DNA from: Caccoplasma_A sp045587545
GTDB taxonomy: Bacteria; Bacteroidota; Bacteroidia; Bacteroidales; G3-4614
Reading direction: 5' to 3'
NCBI GenBank assembly: GCA_045587545.1
Contig: JAZNCN010000023.1
Coordinates: forward strand, 1-59,347
Length of the DNA: 59,347 bases
Shown here in pieces: positions 50,729 through 59,347 of this stretch. Position numbers and translations under genes: made by a program. The stretch's first letter is position 1, and every line of letters begins with the position of its first letter. Under the pieces are notes generated by a model. It did not search any database and was not told where the DNA came from. It worked only from the letters and a program-made list of their open reading frames with translations.

Positions 50729-52297
50729 ATGAAGTTTAAACCAATAATAACAATCTTAATTTTTATATCTACTGTATTTGTCTCAAAAGCACAAATCCTT
50801 ATTATATCGGCAGATAAGTACGTTGACACTTTACAACCTTTTATTGAGTGGAAAAACCAGAAGGGATTGTGGACCGAGATAATAAAGATGAGCGATATAG
50901 GTACTTCATATAGTGATATAAAAGATTTTGTTTCTGAGTTTTATAAAGAGAGAAGCAATAGATATCTTTTACTCGTTGGCGATGCAAATGATGTCCCCAC
51001 TCATATAAGTTATGGCATTACCGACCCTAATGAATATAGTGCATATTCTGATGCCGAATATGGATATATAAACTCAACAGACTATCCTCCTGCTGTTTTG
51101 GTTGGCAGATTTTCGGGAGAGAGTGTTGAGGATATTAAAACACAAGTTGAGAGAACAATATATTACGAACGCGACATTGATGCTTCTGCCACATGGCTGA
51201 ACTCCTCACTTGGAATTGCCAACCCCTACTCTTACGAGACAGGCGACAATAACGAAACCGATAATGAGCACATTGTTAACCTAAACAATAATCTTAAAGA
51301 GCACGGATACTCCACTGCTACAACAAACTCAAAGAATACTCTTAAAAACTCTTTAAATAATGGTTGTGGAATAATAAATTATATTGGACATGGCTACACT
51401 GAGAGTTGGCAGACTACAGGTTTTGCCGTTAGCGATGTTAATAACCTTACAAACACCAATAAACTACCCATAATTATTGCTGCAGGTTGTCAAAACGGAC
51501 ATTTCAGATTAAGTACATGTCTTGCAGAGGGATTTTTAAGAGGTAGAGATGCTAATAATAAACCTATTGGTGCTATAGGAATGATGGCTTTTACCACTCA
51601 AATATATTGGAATCCTCCAATGTTGGGGCAAGATGAATTTGCTCGTATTTTAACATCAGACTCTATTGGTTTTACAAAGAGCTTTGGAGAGGTTATTAAT
51701 GCCGCATACAAAAGTGTTATTGGCAAATATAAAGGTAGTGGGGCAGATGTTGCTTGTCAATGGGCTCTGTTTGGAGACCCATCGTTAATACTACGAACAA
51801 AAGCGCCGTTGCCTATGACAATTATTCATGATGAGAAAATAACTACAAACAATAACTCATTTACAATTTACTGCAATAGTAATTATGCTACAGCAACCCT
51901 ATGGTGTAATGGCGAAATTATCGATTCAAAGGTTGTAACAAACGGCTCTGTTACTTTAGATGTTAATGGTATTAACAGTGGAGATTTAATTAAACTAACT
52001 ATTACAGCACAAGATAAAATATCATATCAAACCGATATTCTTGCAACAGAAGGGAGCGGAGTTGAAAGTATTACAGAAGTTTCAAAATATGAGATTTTCC
52101 CTAACCCTACAAATGGAGATATTACTATTAAGGGCGTAGATAAACAAATTGAAATTAAAGTTTTTGATTGTAACGGAAAGTATCTTTTTGACAGAGAGAT
52201 TATTTGTAACACTCCTTTCTTTTTCAACAAAGACAAGGGTCTATATTTTGTATATATCGTAAACGACAAAAGCACCCATAAAATTTTGTGTAATTGA
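50729..52297 (+). CDS. C25 gingipain-like cysteine peptidase with T9SS tail
   Basis: A 522-residue protein: signal peptide (KFKPIITILIFISTVFVSKA), then a gingipain-type caspase-like catalytic domain directly, without the long gingipain propeptide. LLLVGDANDVPTHISYG leads in; the catalytic His is in NYIGHGYTESW and the Cys in IIAAGCQNGHF. An Ig-like segment follows (about 365-435). The C-terminal ~75 residues, YEIFPNPTNGDITI to STHKILCN, are a type A T9SS sorting domain. It is probably a secreted or surface protease. Specificity cannot be read. Confidence 0.9.
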   Translation: MKFKPIITILIFISTVFVSKAQILIISADKYVDTLQPFIEWKNQKGLWTEIIKMSDIGTSYSDIKDFVSEFYKERSNRYLLLVGDANDVPTHISYGITDPNEYSAYSDAEYGYINSTDYPPAVLVGRFSGESVEDIKTQVERTIYYERDIDASATWLNSSLGIANPYSYETGDNNETDNEHIVNLNNNLKEHGYSTATTNSKNTLKNSLNNGCGIINYIGHGYTESWQTTGFAVSDVNNLTNTNKLPIIIAAGCQNGHFRLSTCLAEGFLRGRDANNKPIGAIGMMAFTTQIYWNPPMLGQDEFARILTSDSIGFTKSFGEVINAAYKSVIGKYKGSGADVACQWALFGDPSLILRTKAPLPMTIIHDEKITTNNNSFTIYCNSNYATATLWCNGEIIDSKVVTNGSVTLDVNGINSGDLIKLTITAQDKISYQTDILATEGSGVESITEVSKYEIFPNPTNGDITIKGVDKQIEIKVFDCNGKYLFDREIICNTPFFFNKDKGLYFVYIVNDKSTHKILCN

Positions 52298-52342
52298 GTA
52301 GAACTATCAATTGATGGGAACTATGAGTCATGACTAAGATTT

Positions 52343-52380
52343 ATAATTGTTGCAAAACAACCTACTAATTCCTAATTAAC
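52343..52380 (+). repeat. Dispersed 38-nt hairpin repeat, copy 3
   Basis: Ungapped match to 2523-2560 and 29119-29156. The stem here is GTTG / CAAC. The last 16 bases (CTAATTCCTAATTAAC) are the same as in copy 2. Confidence 0.6.
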
Positions 52381-52387
52381 AACAGAA

Positions 52388-53821
52388 CTACTCATTATTT
52401 ACCGGTTTTAATCCCATATTAGAAGCAACCTTTAACATATAGTTATATGCAGGCTCATATTCATTTGGGATTATTCCATCAAGAATTGCTTCCTTTATAG
52501 CCTCTTTTATATCTCCCACAGGACGTGAGGGCGGTAATCCAAAGAGAGCCATAATCTCTTCTCCACTTACCGGAGGCTGGAATTCACGTATTCTGTCCTT
52601 CTCCTCTATCTCTTTGAGTTTTTGTCGAACAATACCAAAATTTTCTTTAAATCGTGCTACTTTTTCGCGGTTGCGCGATGTTATATCTGCCTCGCACAAC
52701 AACATCAAATCCTCTATATCAACCCCTGCATCAAACAACAAACGTCTTATTGCCGAATCTGTTACTATATCTTCAGCCAATACTATTGGTCGCATATGCA
52801 AATCAACCAACTTTCGAACATACTTCATCTCCTCTCCCATCGGAAGTTTAAGACTTCGGAATATTCGCTGTATCATCTTGGCTCCCATATAGTTATGATT
52901 ATGAAAAGTCCAGCCGGTTCTCTTGTCGTAACGTTTTACTACGGGTTTCCCTATATCGTGCATAAGTGCCGCCCATCGCAACCATAGATTATCACTTCTT
53001 TGAGATACATTATCAAGCACTGTAAGTGTATGATAAAAATTATCTTTATGTCCTTTACCTTCAACATTTTCTACACCTTTAAGTGCTGATAGCTCTGGTA
53101 TTATCAACTGTAACAACCCCGATTCATCTAATAATTTAAATCCTATTGATGGATATTGGGATTTCATTATTTTGTTTATCTCATCAATTATTCGCTCTCC
53201 TGATATTATAGATATTCTCTTGCAATTACGAGTTATTGCTCTAAATGTTTCCGGCGCAATATCAAATTGTAGTTGCGTAGCAAAACGTATTGCCCGCATC
53301 ATTCGCAAAGGATCATCGCTGAATGTTATATCAGGATCTAATGGGGTTCTTATTGTTTTTGTTTTTATATCTTCAAAACCACCAAAGGGATCTAAAACAT
53401 CTCCAAAATTTGCTTTATTTAAACTTGCAGCTATGTCGTTTATAGTAAAATCACGGCGATTCTGATCATCTTCAAGAGTTCCGTTCTCCACAACAGGCTT
53501 ACGAGAGTCATGAGAGTAAGACTCTTTTCTTGCTCCTACAAACTCCACCTCCATTCCTCGATACTTAACCTGCGCTGTACCAAAATTGCGAAACACAGCA
53601 AGATGTGCGCCTTTACCAAGTTTTTTTGCATAACGTTCGGCGACTGCAATTCCACTACCCACCACAACAACATCAATATCTTTCGAAGGTCGGTCAAGTA
53701 TTATATCTCTAACATATCCACCCACTACATAACAAGGTACGCCAACCTCTTCGGCAACCTCTGACAGTTGTCGAAATATAGGGGTATCTATTCTCTCTTT
53801 TATCTTTTCTGCAAACTCCAT
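52388..53821 (-). CDS. cca: CCA-adding tRNA nucleotidyltransferase with HD domain
   Basis: A 477-residue class II nucleotidyltransferase that builds or repairs the 3' CCA of tRNA. The head shows VGGYVRDIILDRPSKDIDVVVVG with the metal-binding DxD, then RRDFTINDIAASL and the template Asp/Arg region DDPLRMMRAIRFA. An HD phosphohydrolase domain follows (LRWAALMHDIGKPVVKR). Both tRNA-Leu and tRNA-Gly in this window lack an encoded CCA and would need such an enzyme. Its ATG overlaps the murF stop by one base. Confidence 0.93.
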   Translation of the reverse strand: MEFAEKIKERIDTPIFRQLSEVAEEVGVPCYVVGGYVRDIILDRPSKDIDVVVVGSGIAVAERYAKKLGKGAHLAVFRNFGTAQVKYRGMEVEFVGARKESYSHDSRKPVVENGTLEDDQNRRDFTINDIAASLNKANFGDVLDPFGGFEDIKTKTIRTPLDPDITFSDDPLRMMRAIRFATQLQFDIAPETFRAITRNCKRISIISGERIIDEINKIMKSQYPSIGFKLLDESGLLQLIIPELSALKGVENVEGKGHKDNFYHTLTVLDNVSQRSDNLWLRWAALMHDIGKPVVKRYDKRTGWTFHNHNYMGAKMIQRIFRSLKLPMGEEMKYVRKLVDLHMRPIVLAEDIVTDSAIRRLLFDAGVDIEDLMLLCEADITSRNREKVARFKENFGIVRQKLKEIEEKDRIREFQPPVSGEEIMALFGLPPSRPVGDIKEAIKEAILDGIIPNEYEPAYNYMLKVASNMGLKPVNNE

Positions 53822-55113
53822 TATTTTAAATACTCAACTGCCTGTTCAAGAGCTATTCCACGAGAACCTTTTACCAATATGGTTTTTGTTTTTATATTTC
53901 TATTCTTTAAATAATCTATTAATTCGGTCGTAGTAGAGAATTTTTTATATTGCGACATAACTCCATAAAATTCCTTTCCTACCAAAATAACATCTGTAAA
54001 GTTTAACTGTTCTAATAGTTTAACTATAGCAGTATGTTCCCTTTCACTCTCCTCGCCAAGTTCTAACATATCTCCAAGTATCAACATCTTTTCATCAGCC
54101 TTAACATCAGAGAAGTTCTCTATTGCAACCCTCATACTTGACGGATTGGCATTATAGGCGTCGAGAATTATATTGTTACGTTCTCCTTTTATAAATTGAG
54201 AACGGCTATTAGAAGGTATATATGACGATATAGCTTTTGCTATCTCCTGCATAGGCACTCCAAAATAAGAAGCTATTGCCGAAGCCGCTACCACGTTATC
54301 AATATTGTATTTACCTATAAGGTTCGTATTTATGTCATAAGAGACTCCTGCACACTCTATTTTTGCCTTTAAAAATGGAGATACAGATATAATTGTTCCA
54401 TTAATGTTTAATATTGATGATGCTCCATATAACACTCTATTAATTCCTTCAGAACGTTGCATCAACACTTCATCTTCGTTACGTACAAACAGGCGTCCTC
54501 GGTTTTCTTTGATGTAATCGTAAAGTTCACACTTAGTTGATATTACACCTTCGTATGAGCCAAACCCTTGAAGATGGGCTCTACCCACATTTGTTATTAT
54601 ACCGTATGTTGGATTTGCAACGTTTACCAACTCATTAATATCTCCGGGGTGACTCGCACCCATCTCTATTACGGCTATTGTATGTTCGTTTCTTAAACGT
54701 AGCAGAGTTAGTGGCACCCCTATACTATTATTGAGATTACCTATTGTTGACAATACATTATGAGACGGGGATAATGCCACTGATATAAGCTCTTTTGTTG
54801 TGGTTTTTCCGTTTGTTCCTGTTATAGCCAATACCGGAATATCCATAGTATCGCGATGATATCTTGCTAATGCTTGCAGAGTCTGCAAAACATTATCTAC
54901 CAATATTATTCTATGGTCATTAAGCTTTGTAAGTTCTGCATCATCAGCAACAGCATATACAGCACCCTTAGTGAGAGCCTCAACCACAAATTTATTTGCA
55001 TCAAAATTTGCCCCTTTCAATGCAAAGAAAATTGAGTTCTTCTCTATCTTTCTGGTATCAGTGCTTACTATGGGATAAGATAAAAATATCTTATGTAAAT
55101 CTCGTATATTCAC
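53821..55113 (-). CDS. murF: UDP-N-acetylmuramoyl-tripeptide--D-alanyl-D-alanine ligase
   Basis: A 430-residue cytoplasmic Mur ligase that adds D-Ala-D-Ala to the peptidoglycan precursor. ATP loop AITGTNGKTTTKELI near residue 95, VIEMGASHPGDINEL, and LDAYNANPSSMRVAIENF are MurF signatures. The N-terminal domain begins VSTDTRKIEKNSIFFALKG. It stands alone from other mur genes and is translationally coupled (TAATG) to cca. Confidence 0.96.
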   Translation of the reverse strand: MNIRDLHKIFLSYPIVSTDTRKIEKNSIFFALKGANFDANKFVVEALTKGAVYAVADDAELTKLNDHRIILVDNVLQTLQALARYHRDTMDIPVLAITGTNGKTTTKELISVALSPSHNVLSTIGNLNNSIGVPLTLLRLRNEHTIAVIEMGASHPGDINELVNVANPTYGIITNVGRAHLQGFGSYEGVISTKCELYDYIKENRGRLFVRNEDEVLMQRSEGINRVLYGASSILNINGTIISVSPFLKAKIECAGVSYDINTNLIGKYNIDNVVAASAIASYFGVPMQEIAKAISSYIPSNSRSQFIKGERNNIILDAYNANPSSMRVAIENFSDVKADEKMLILGDMLELGEESEREHTAIVKLLEQLNFTDVILVGKEFYGVMSQYKKFSTTTELIDYLKNRNIKTKTILVKGSRGIALEQAVEYLK

Positions 55114-55149
55114 TTCATTTTGATTTAATATGCGAATTTACAAAAAAAA

Positions 55150-55190
55150 TATCAGTTGTCAGTTTTTAGTTGTCAGTTTTTAGTTAACAA
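55150..55190 (+). repeat. Short tandem AGTTGTCAGTTTTT repeat
   Basis: AGTTGTCAGTTTTT occurs twice in direct succession, followed by AGTTAACAAG. The same words recur near 6090-6110 and 29068-29095. Such AT-rich phrases fill several spacers here; function unknown. Confidence 0.55.
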
Positions 55191-55221
55191 GCAATATTGG
55201 AATTATTGGAGTAACAAAAAA

Positions 55222-55245
55222 AGGAGAGAACCGAAGTCCTCTCCT
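55222..55245 (-). terminator. Terminator of the discoidin/InlB-repeat protein gene
   Basis: Stem AGGAGAG / CTCTCCT (55222-55228 with 55239-55245). On the minus strand it is followed by seven T, about 45 bp after the stop. Confidence 0.8.
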
Positions 55246-55290
55246 ATATTGAAAGATTCTTTAGTTTATTAGCCTAACAACTAAAAACTT

Positions 55291-58200
55291 TTATTTAACA
55301 TTTACCTTAACAACTTCATTAGCTGCTTTTACAATGTAAACACCTTTTTCAAGAGCTATTGTTGATGTACCTGAGATTACTTTCTCTGCTACCATTGTTC
55401 CGGCTATTGAGTAAACCTCAACATTTGTTGCTTCGGCTGCCTCTATTTGTACTCCTCCTGCTACTGCATAAACTGAAGAGCCTGAGATTTCTGCTGTTTC
55501 AACGCCTGTGCTTTCTCCTGTAAACTCTGCTACTACATGAATTGGTCCTTCTACCGGATCAATGAAGTAGTCGCCGTAGTAAATAATATCACTCTCATCT
55601 GATAAATCTAACTCTTCTCCGTTTACTGTAATAGATATTAGTTCGGCTCCCTCTCCAGGATATGCGAAGATTGCTGCTGTTCCCAAGAACGGTACAGCAT
55701 CTCCATATGCATATTGTTCTCCTGCTGGTAAAACCGGCAACTCTAATGTTCCTTCTTCTTCAGCCAATTCATCATATGTATCTGTTTCCCATGCTTCAAT
55801 CCAGCCGTTTCCTGTACACTCGTATGTGAAGTAACAGATAGGATCTCCGTATTCAGCTTCAATAGTTATAGGACCGTTTACTTGAACACAATAGTCAGGA
55901 TTGTATTTATATTGTATAAACACATCTTCTCCATTTATAAATAGTTTCTTTAGTTCGTTCAGAGGTTTTTCTGTAACTTCTAATGAAATATAGCTTCCTT
56001 CTAAAACCCTATCTCCTGTTGCAATATGTGCTCCTCCTGATTTAACGGAGATTGTTCCTCCTTCATTAGGTGTGATTGTTACAACATATTTAGAGATGAA
56101 GTTTGCCTGGATTGTTGCAGCTTCTGCTCCAAGATATTCGAATATTGGTTCTGTACCTACTTCTACGCCATTGATTGTCCAGTTTACGAAGAAGTCGTCG
56201 CTTGATTGTGCTATTGCCTCAACTGTTACAATATCTCCGGTTATTACATTTGTTGCTGTTCCTTCCGGCATTGGAGAAACGAATACCGCATATCCTTTTG
56301 TCTTATCGTTTGACGACACTTTTACTTCACGAGGTGCAATAGGTATAAACTCAAAGTTGGCTACATACGAACGGTTCTCGGTTATTAATGTTGTCGTATA
56401 TACAGCATCGGTTGATACAATCTCTCCGTTCAATGTCCAATTCTTGAATTGGTATCGTGGTGCAGGTTCCGCAGTAAGTGTTACCACATCTGTTCCCTCT
56501 ATTGAGCAGCCCACCGTTGTTACTCCATCTGTACCGATATAAGCTTTTCCTTTTTCAATATCTGAAGAAGATACTGATACTGCATAGGCATTTGAGTATA
56601 GATAAAATTCCACACAAGATGCATTTTGTCTACCGTTAGAGGATTGTCCTGTTGCATAAAGCATCACATAACGTGCTTTTACTGATGTAAATGTTACTTT
56701 GTGAATGTTTGTAGTGCCATCGTATGTAAATGTCCCCTCTGTTACTTTAGATGCAGCATCAAGATTTTCAGGGTCAATCTCTGTATCGCTCACATAGAGG
56801 ATATAGTTAACGATATTTCCATTATTTATTCCCAAGTCTGATGTTCCTGTTCCACGAGATACATACTCAAAGGCATCAAATGCTTTTGACTCTTGCATAT
56901 CAATCATAAACCAGTGAGGATATCCCGGTTCTGAACCATTATATTGTGTATGCCAGAAAGTTGATGCAGAACCATCGATTATACAAGATGCAACTCCGTT
57001 TCCTGCTCCCTCTCCTATCGACTCTTCAGATGACGCTTTTATTGTCCAATTAGTACGGTTCAACATAGGATCTATATCAAAGTTTGCCACAATAGCAACT
57101 GACTCTTCTATAGTTATAGTATATGGATTGGCTGTTGAAACTGTATCTGTACCAATTGTCCATGCAGAAAATTTATATCCATCAACTGAAGTTGCAGTGA
57201 ATGTTACTTCATCACCTTCATAAACAACCTCTGGTGCTGTAGACGATACGCCTCCTCTTTCACTGTTTGCCGATGATACATTTACCTCGTAAATTGGTTT
57301 TGCCTCAAAGTTTGCAACGTATGCTTTGTCTCCCTCTGTCCTGTCGGTAAAGTTTACCGACGTAGCAACCTCTTCGCCTTCAACTGTCCAGTTTACAAAA
57401 CGATATGCATTGCTTGCAGGAGTGGCAAACAATCTTACCGCACCTGTTTGCTCTGTTACAGAAGTTATTCCTTCCATACCTATGTATGCTGTTCCCATTG
57501 TTGCATCATTAACTGATACAGATATTGTTCGTGGTGCTACATTTACGGGAGATTCGTATACCTCAAACTCATATATTGTCAAATAGGTTGTATTTCTTTC
57601 AACAATATACATTCTTACATATTTTGCAAGCATATCGGTATCTATTGTTATTGAATTGTCTTCAGCCAAATCTTCTTGGGTAAATTCACCGCCATCAACA
57701 TCTGTCCACTCAACATTGTCTGTAGAGACCTGAATTTTTGCTTTTTTGGGAGCATATACACCAGACCATCCGGCACTGAAGTATATCTTCACTCTTCCGA
57801 CAGAAGACTCCTCTGCCAATGTTACGGTAACGGTTGCTCCTACACTTTGAGAATTTTGAGAATCATAAAATGATGACATATCCCCGTCGATAATATTTGC
57901 ATCAACATAACTACTGAAAGATGACATACTTACATCTGCATCTACAAGTTTTAGCTTTTCTGGTTTTACCTTAAAATTGGCTTTATACTCTGCTGACGCT
58001 TCAACAATTGTAACATAGGGATTTTCTTCACTAACCACACTCTCTCCCACGGTCCAATTTACAAACTCATATCCCGCTGCAGGTGTTGCTGTTAGTGTTA
58101 TCTCTGTATCTTCATATACATCTCCTGTTGCTGTTGAGCTTACACTACCCATAACAGCATCATTTACCGATACTTCTATATTGAATAGTTGCAATGCCGC

Positions 58201-58905
58201 AAAGTTTGCGACATATGCTTTGTCTCCCTCTGTTTTATCTACAAACGAAGCAGTTGTCGCAACCTCTTCGCCATTGAGAGTCCAATTTACAAATTTATAT
58301 CCTGTTGCAGGAATGGCTTCCAATCTTACAACTCCTGTTTGATCTGTAACCTCAGTAACTCCCTCTTCTCCTATATATACTGTTCCCATTGAGGCATCTG
58401 CCACAGATACTGAAATTGTTCTCGGGGTGATATTCACAGGAGCTTCATATACCTCAAATTCCACCAATTGAAACCAGTTTGAGATAGATTGAGTAAAAAT
58501 CAATCTTACATATTGCGCTAACAATCCCTCGGCATCACAAGTGTATGTACCTTCCGTTGAAATATCGGTTGAAGAAAAAGTGGCAACAGTTTCCCACTCC
58601 GAATTATTGGCAGAGACTTCAACTTTTGCTCCACCGGGTCTGTCTCCATCGGCAAAATAGAAGACGATTTCGCCGATACTTGTCTGTTCTGCCAATGACA
58701 TTGTTACATACTCGCCTGTTTCTTGAGCTGCATCAGACCAAAACTTAGTCGAATAACTACCATCATTTGCATTAGTTAAAGGATAACTTTCACTCCATGT
58801 GCTATAAGCATTCATGTTTGAAGAAAGTGTCCCCGATAACTTTTCTGCATTAATATTTGTTGCAACAAATATTAATGCTGCTACAAAAAAGAAAAGTTTT
58901 TTCAT
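55291..58905 (-). CDS. Large surface protein: three discoidin domains, InlB-like repeats, sorting tail
   Basis: A 1204-residue protein with a signal peptide (KKLFFFVAALIFVATNINA). Three discoidin (F5/8 type C) domains lie near residues 22-153, 315-455 and 610-760 (FWSDAAQETGEYVTMSLAEQ, VRLIFTQSISNWFQLVEFEVYE). Between and after them come about seven divergent InlB/Bacteroides-Listeria repeats of the type GYKFVNWTLNGEEVA...YVANF. The last ~65 residues (VYAVAGGVQIEAAEATNVEVYSI to VVKVNVK) form a T9SS-like sorting domain. Discoidin domains usually bind sugars, so this is probably a surface carbohydrate-binding protein. No enzyme domain is visible. It has its own promoter and a paralogue immediately upstream. 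Confidence 0.85.
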   Translation of the reverse strand: MKKLFFFVAALIFVATNINAEKLSGTLSSNMNAYSTWSESYPLTNANDGSYSTKFWSDAAQETGEYVTMSLAEQTSIGEIVFYFADGDRPGGAKVEVSANNSEWETVATFSSTDISTEGTYTCDAEGLLAQYVRLIFTQSISNWFQLVEFEVYEAPVNITPRTISVSVADASMGTVYIGEEGVTEVTDQTGVVRLEAIPATGYKFVNWTLNGEEVATTASFVDKTEGDKAYVANFAALQLFNIEVSVNDAVMGSVSSTATGDVYEDTEITLTATPAAGYEFVNWTVGESVVSEENPYVTIVEASAEYKANFKVKPEKLKLVDADVSMSSFSSYVDANIIDGDMSSFYDSQNSQSVGATVTVTLAEESSVGRVKIYFSAGWSGVYAPKKAKIQVSTDNVEWTDVDGGEFTQEDLAEDNSITIDTDMLAKYVRMYIVERNTTYLTIYEFEVYESPVNVAPRTISVSVNDATMGTAYIGMEGITSVTEQTGAVRLFATPASNAYRFVNWTVEGEEVATSVNFTDRTEGDKAYVANFEAKPIYEVNVSSANSERGGVSSTAPEVVYEGDEVTFTATSVDGYKFSAWTIGTDTVSTANPYTITIEESVAIVANFDIDPMLNRTNWTIKASSEESIGEGAGNGVASCIIDGSASTFWHTQYNGSEPGYPHWFMIDMQESKAFDAFEYVSRGTGTSDLGINNGNIVNYILYVSDTEIDPENLDAASKVTEGTFTYDGTTNIHKVTFTSVKARYVMLYATGQSSNGRQNASCVEFYLYSNAYAVSVSSSDIEKGKAYIGTDGVTTVGCSIEGTDVVTLTAEPAPRYQFKNWTLNGEIVSTDAVYTTTLITENRSYVANFEFIPIAPREVKVSSNDKTKGYAVFVSPMPEGTATNVITGDIVTVEAIAQSSDDFFVNWTINGVEVGTEPIFEYLGAEAATIQANFISKYVVTITPNEGGTISVKSGGAHIATGDRVLEGSYISLEVTEKPLNELKKLFINGEDVFIQYKYNPDYCVQVNGPITIEAEYGDPICYFTYECTGNGWIEAWETDTYDELAEEEGTLELPVLPAGEQYAYGDAVPFLGTAAIFAYPGEGAELISITVNGEELDLSDESDIIYYGDYFIDPVEGPIHVVAEFTGESTGVETAEISGSSVYAVAGGVQIEAAEATNVEVYSIAGTMVAEKVISGTSTIALEKGVYIVKAANEVVKVNVK

Positions 58906-58951
58906 AAATCTGTAATTTAGGGTTAATATTCATTATAAAATATTTAATGTA

Positions 58952-58983
58952 CAAAAATAAATATTTATTTTTTAAATTTCAAT
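58952..58983 (-). promoter_or_regulatory. Promoter of the discoidin/InlB-repeat protein gene
   Basis: On the minus strand ATTG (58983-58980), a 20-bp spacer and TATTTTTG (58959-58952). It lies about 47 bp before the ATG at 58905. Confidence 0.65.
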
Positions 58984-59041
58984 ATTTATCAAAGGAGTTA
59001 AATAATATATTCAATATATTTTAATATTAAATAAAGCAAAA

Positions 59042-59087
59042 GAAGCCGAAGGGAGATAGCCAATTAAGCGTATCTCCCTTCGGTTTT
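59042..59087 (-). terminator. Terminator of the right-edge gene
   Basis: Perfect 13-bp stem CCGAAGGGAGATA / TATCTCCCTTCGG (59046-59058 with 59071-59083). On the minus strand it is followed by CTTCTTTTGC. Confidence 0.85.
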
Positions 59088-59164
59088 CTTAGTATTTCTT
59101 TATTATGAAATACGAATTATAGTTATTGATTCCGATTATCTTTGATTTTCTAATTAAAATCAAC

Positions 59165-59347
59165 TTATTTTACAACAACCTTAACAACTTCATTTGCTGC
59201 TTTTATAATGTAAACACCTTTTTCAAGTGCTATTGTTGATGTGCCTGAGATTACTTTCTCTGCTATCATTGTTCCGGCTATTGAGTAAACCTCTACTTTT
59301 GTTGTTTCGGCTGCCTCTACTTGTACTCCGCCTGCTACAGCATAGAC
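59165..59347 (-). CDS. 3' end of a paralogous secreted protein (sorting tail only), cut by the window edge
   Basis: The minus strand is open from the edge and reads VYAVAGGVQVEAAETT..., then VEVYSIAGTMIAEKVISGTS and KAANEVVKVVVK before a stop at 59165-59167. This is the same C-terminal domain as the neighbouring protein at 55291 (about 90 percent the same DNA by eye over 180 bp). Only 60 residues are visible, so the rest of the protein is unknown. It is probably another T9SS-exported surface protein. Confidence 0.85.
   Translation of the reverse strand, partial: VYAVAGGVQVEAAETTKVEVYSIAGTMIAEKVISGTSTIALEKGVYIIKAANEVVKVVVK

Overview
The window comes from an AT-rich Gram-negative anaerobe of the phylum Bacteroidota, most likely order Bacteroidales. 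Several signs agree. Promoters fit the Bacteroidota pattern (a TTG-type -33 box, 19-20 bp, then TAnnTTTG). There is a Kdo-activation gene (kdsB) and the TamB/TamL outer-membrane pair. A gingipain-like peptidase carries a type IX secretion (T9SS) tail, there is an S46 dipeptidyl peptidase, and pyruvate formate-lyase is present. The gene order DUF1599 - BT_3928-like - tpiA - SPOR - folE is one I know from Bacteroides. Most of the window is ordinary chromosome. The less ordinary parts are the left edge, the 32.0-33.8 kb island and the 42.0-42.7 kb debris field.

Layout. 1-2.5 kb: the 3' end of a repeat-containing gene (near-identical 120-bp tandem units, probably from a mobile element) and a BspA-like leucine-rich-repeat protein. 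2.6-7.7 kb: asnS, a large-ribosomal-subunit-type pseudouridine synthase with a long basic N-terminus, slyD, kdsB and an RsmI-like methyltransferase. 7.7-15.9 kb: a phosphate-starvation cluster. Two paralogous porin-like genes flank pstSCAB on the minus strand, and a PhoB/PhoR-type two-component system is divergent from it. The shared intergenic region carries Pho-box-like 11-bp direct repeats; no phoU is present. 16-23 kb: an rRNA m5C methyltransferase, a YhcH-family protein with glycogen branching enzyme, and a calcium P-type ATPase. 23-29.7 kb: dnaB, tRNA-Leu, tRNA-Gly, the five-gene DUF1599-to-folE operon and a DUF695 protein.

29.9-33.8 kb: an S46 (DPP7-like) peptidase, then about 730 bp of non-coding DNA packed with perfect hairpins and palindromes, then a lipoprotein gene of the FISUMP/C-type-lectin-like kind. 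The last ~57 codons of that gene switch sharply to NNC codons (TAC, GAC, CAC, AGC, GGC, TTC) at variable-looking positions, as expected for the variable region of a diversity-generating retroelement (DGR). No reverse transcriptase or template repeat lies in the window, so any such element would act in trans. This is the most interesting region.

33.8-40.7 kb: mnmA, a subtilisin-like protease, xseA and xseB, convergent with pflA and pflB. 40.9-50.3 kb: a LamG-domain secreted protein, a frameshifted small secreted-protein gene, an orphan 3' fragment of a second LamG-type gene, then tamL, tamB and a PepSY-like protein. 50.5-55.1 kb: tRNA-Asp, a C25 gingipain-like peptidase, a CCA-adding enzyme and murF. 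55.3-59.3 kb: a large discoidin/InlB-like-repeat surface protein and the 3' end of a paralogue cut by the right edge.

Many leftward or rightward extensions of genes here begin with TTG and were trimmed to the first sensible ATG. Starts are my choice from leader context, not proven.
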